A model generated the notes under the pieces. It was given only the letters and a program-made list of their open reading frames with translations. It was not told the origin of the DNA and did no database searches. Shown piece by piece: positions 62,448-64,000 of a stretch of DNA of 64,000 nucleotides (position 1 is its first letter; every line of letters starts with the position of its first letter). A program made the translations under genes and the position numbers. This DNA comes from Betaproteobacteria bacterium (GTDB lineage Bacteria; Pseudomonadota; Gammaproteobacteria; Burkholderiales; SG8-39). Location of the stretch: positions 1-64,000 of the forward strand of contig JACPYS010000015.1 in the NCBI GenBank assembly GCA_016195915.1, written 5' to 3'.

Positions 62448-63668
62448 TCACGACCTGCTGAGGATCGCGGCCTCCGAGTCGTCATAGCCGAGTTCCTTCA
62501 GCACCTCGAGCGTGTGTTCGCCAAGTTTTGGAGGATGACGCCGGATGTTGCCGGGCGTTTGCGAGAAGCGCACTGGAATCGCGGTGGTGGTCATCGCCCC
62601 CTCGCTGGGGTGCGGATAATCGAGAAAAAATCCGGTCTGCGCGAGGTACGGATCTGTGAGAAGCTCGGGAAGCGTGCGCACCGGACCGTTCGGAATGTCG
62701 ACGGCGTCGAGGATCACGCGCCAGTGCGCCGTCGTGCGCAGTGCGATTTTCTCTGCCACGCGGGCGTACAGCTCCGGGAAATGGCGCGAGCGGTTGATCA
62801 GCTTCTCGTAGCGCGGGTCCTTCGCCAGCTCGGGAAGGCCGATCGCAGGGAGCAAACGTTGCCACTGCGGGTCGCTGCTCGCCATCAGGCACATATGGCC
62901 GTCGGCCGTCTTGTACGGCCGGCGTTCCCGCATGAACGGGCGCGAATAGCCGATCTCGCCGCGCGGCTGATCGTGAGCCGCGCCCCAGAGATGCTCCATC
63001 AAGTTGAACGAGAGCATCGTCTCCAGCATCGGCACCTCGACCATCTGGCCATTGCCGGTGCGTTCGCGGTTGTAGAGCGCCATCGCGACCGCCGACGCGA
63101 GCACGTGGCCGCAGAACTTGTCGACGATCACCATCGGGAAGAAGTGCGGCTCGCCGTGCTGGCGCCGGGTCAGGTCCGCCATCCCGCTCTCACCCTGGAT
63201 CACGTCGTCGAAGGCGGGCCGGTCACGATGAGGGCCGTCGCCGCGATACCCCGGGCCGAATGCGTAGATCACGCGCGGGTTGCGCGCCGATATCGCTGCG
63301 TAGTCGATTCCCAGACGCTCGGCCGCTTTCGGACGCATGCTGTGAAGGAACACGTCGGCGCGGTCCACCAGGCGCATCAGCACATCGACCGACTCGCCCC
63401 GCTTCAGATCGAGGACCATGCTGCGCTTGTTACGATTGACGTTCATGTAAAGAACACCCATGTCGCTGGTGCGCTCAGGCCCGGTCTGGCGATTGGGGTC
63501 GCCTCCGGGAGCTTCGATCTTGATCACGTCCGCACCCATGTCGCCGAGGATCTGCGCGGCGACCGGTCCGACGATGTTGATCGTGAGGTCGACCACGCGG
63601 ATGCCGGCGAGGGGGCCCGTGGCGCGGCCGTTCAACTCGATCATGGGCGCGCGGTCCGTTTCCGTCAC
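62448..63668 (-). CDS. Class III CoA-transferase (CaiB/BaiF family)
   Basis: A 406-residue CoA-transferase. GIRVVDLTINIVGPVAAQILGDMGADVIKIEAP is the standard N-terminus and RNKRSMVLDLKRGESVDVLMRLV follows; the catalytic Asp is probably in FDDVIQGESGMADL. It moves CoA between carboxylic acids, such as succinyl-CoA and an incoming acid. The GTG start overlaps the TctC stop (GTGA). The pairing with a TctC-type binding protein suggests it activates an imported carboxylate. Confidence 0.9.
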   Translation of the reverse strand: MTETDRAPMIELNGRATGPLAGIRVVDLTINIVGPVAAQILGDMGADVIKIEAPGGDPNRQTGPERTSDMGVLYMNVNRNKRSMVLDLKRGESVDVLMRLVDRADVFLHSMRPKAAERLGIDYAAISARNPRVIYAFGPGYRGDGPHRDRPAFDDVIQGESGMADLTRRQHGEPHFFPMVIVDKFCGHVLASAVAMALYNRERTGNGQMVEVPMLETMLSFNLMEHLWGAAHDQPRGEIGYSRPFMRERRPYKTADGHMCLMASSDPQWQRLLPAIGLPELAKDPRYEKLINRSRHFPELYARVAEKIALRTTAHWRVILDAVDIPNGPVRTLPELLTDPYLAQTGFFLDYPHPSEGAMTTTAIPVRFSQTPGNIRRHPPKLGEHTLEVLKELGYDDSEAAILSRS

Positions 63669-64000
63669 TCGATCTTAAGGCTTGCCGACTTTACGATCTT
63701 CTCCATCTTGGCCAATTCGTTGCCGAGGATGTTGATGAATTCGTCCGGCGAGGCGATATTCTGCTCGATCCCCATCTCCCGCAGCCGGGTCATCACGGCC
63801 GGTTCGGCCATGACCTTGCGCAGGTCCGCTTGCAGGCGGTCGGCGACCGCGCGGGGCAGCCCCGCCGGCCCGAGCACCACGTACCAGTTGACATAGACCA
63901 TGCCCGGCAGCCCCGCTTCGGTCGCGGTCGGAACCTCCGGCGCGAGATGCGTGCGCTTGAGCGCGGAAACCGCCAGCGCCTTCAGCTTGCCCTGCTTGGC
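63665..64000 (-). CDS. TctC-type (Bug) substrate-binding protein, partial
   Basis: The C-terminal 111 residues of a periplasmic binding protein; the N-terminal part lies beyond the right edge. LKALAVSALKRTHLAPEVPTATEAGLPG and YVNWYVVLGPAGLPRAVADRL are characteristic of the Bordetella uptake gene family, which bind carboxylates. Hundreds of paralogues occur in Burkholderiales genomes. It is translated together with the CoA-transferase. Confidence 0.92.
   Translation of the reverse strand, partial: AKQGKLKALAVSALKRTHLAPEVPTATEAGLPGMVYVNWYVVLGPAGLPRAVADRLQADLRKVMAEPAVMTRLREMGIEQNIASPDEFINILGNELAKMEKIVKSASLKIE

Overview
The window is GC-rich chromosomal DNA from a betaproteobacterium, most likely of the order Burkholderiales. 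The evidence is gene order: pgsA-uvrC-nagZ-acpS-pdxJ-recO-era-rnc-DUF4845-lepB-lepA, then degP/mucD-rseB-rseA-rpoE-ygfX-fabF-acpP-fabG-fabD-fabH-plsX-rpmF-yceD, then maf, sppA, a Rieske protein, gph, rluC and rne. TctC-type binding proteins and class III CoA-transferases also fit that order. I cannot name a genus from sequence alone.

Layout. (1) 1-6366: an acyl-CoA/transport cluster. Acyl-CoA dehydrogenase, acyl-CoA ligase, a LIV-type binding protein, LivH and the start of a lipoate-protein ligase homologue run leftwards; an enoyl-CoA hydratase runs rightwards. (2) 6408-30435: about 24 kb of core genes, almost all leftward and mostly coupled by ATGA/GTGA stop-start overlaps. They cover tRNA-Gly/Cys, phospholipid synthesis, excision repair, murein recycling, pyridoxine synthesis, ribosome maturation and signal peptidase, the sigma-E envelope stress module, fatty-acid synthesis, and rRNA modification. 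maf is the one rightward gene in this stretch. (3) 30796-43378: rne, two glutathione-transferase family proteins, a VOC protein, an Fe3+-type ABC importer, uvrB, an aromatic/aspartate aminotransferase and tRNA-Asn.

(4) 43369-51238: an accessory segment that begins at the 3' end of tRNA-Asn and ends at a second, diverged copy of the same 109 bp (about 90/109 identical by hand alignment, no gaps). Between the copies are a HicB/HicA-like pair whose toxin-like half lacks the usual catalytic histidine, a TIGR02466-type putative 2OG-Fe(II) oxygenase, a broken SagB-type nitroreductase, a secreted serine hydrolase, a TPR adenylate cyclase, a methyltransferase without a normal start codon, and gene debris. 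This looks like a decayed tRNA-anchored genomic island, although no integrase is visible. (5) 51470-59212: small secreted proteins (surface-adhesin E-like, MORN), a frameshifted HIT gene, a small winged-helix regulator, NUDIX hydrolase, enoyl reductase, two small lipoproteins, a response regulator behind a sigma-54-type promoter, an MlaC-like protein and an HDOD protein. (6) 59320-64000: a second leftward acyl-CoA cluster: alpha-methylacyl-CoA racemase family protein, acyl-CoA dehydrogenase, divergent SDR, class III CoA-transferase and the C-terminal end of a TctC binding protein.

Most notable points: the tRNA-Asn-anchored direct repeat and its cargo; a FabD whose nucleophile elbow reads GHSLW instead of GHSLG; a terminator-like hairpin ending seven bases before the lepA start codon; a glutaredoxin-like gene that can only begin at CTG; and several genes broken by single small indels.
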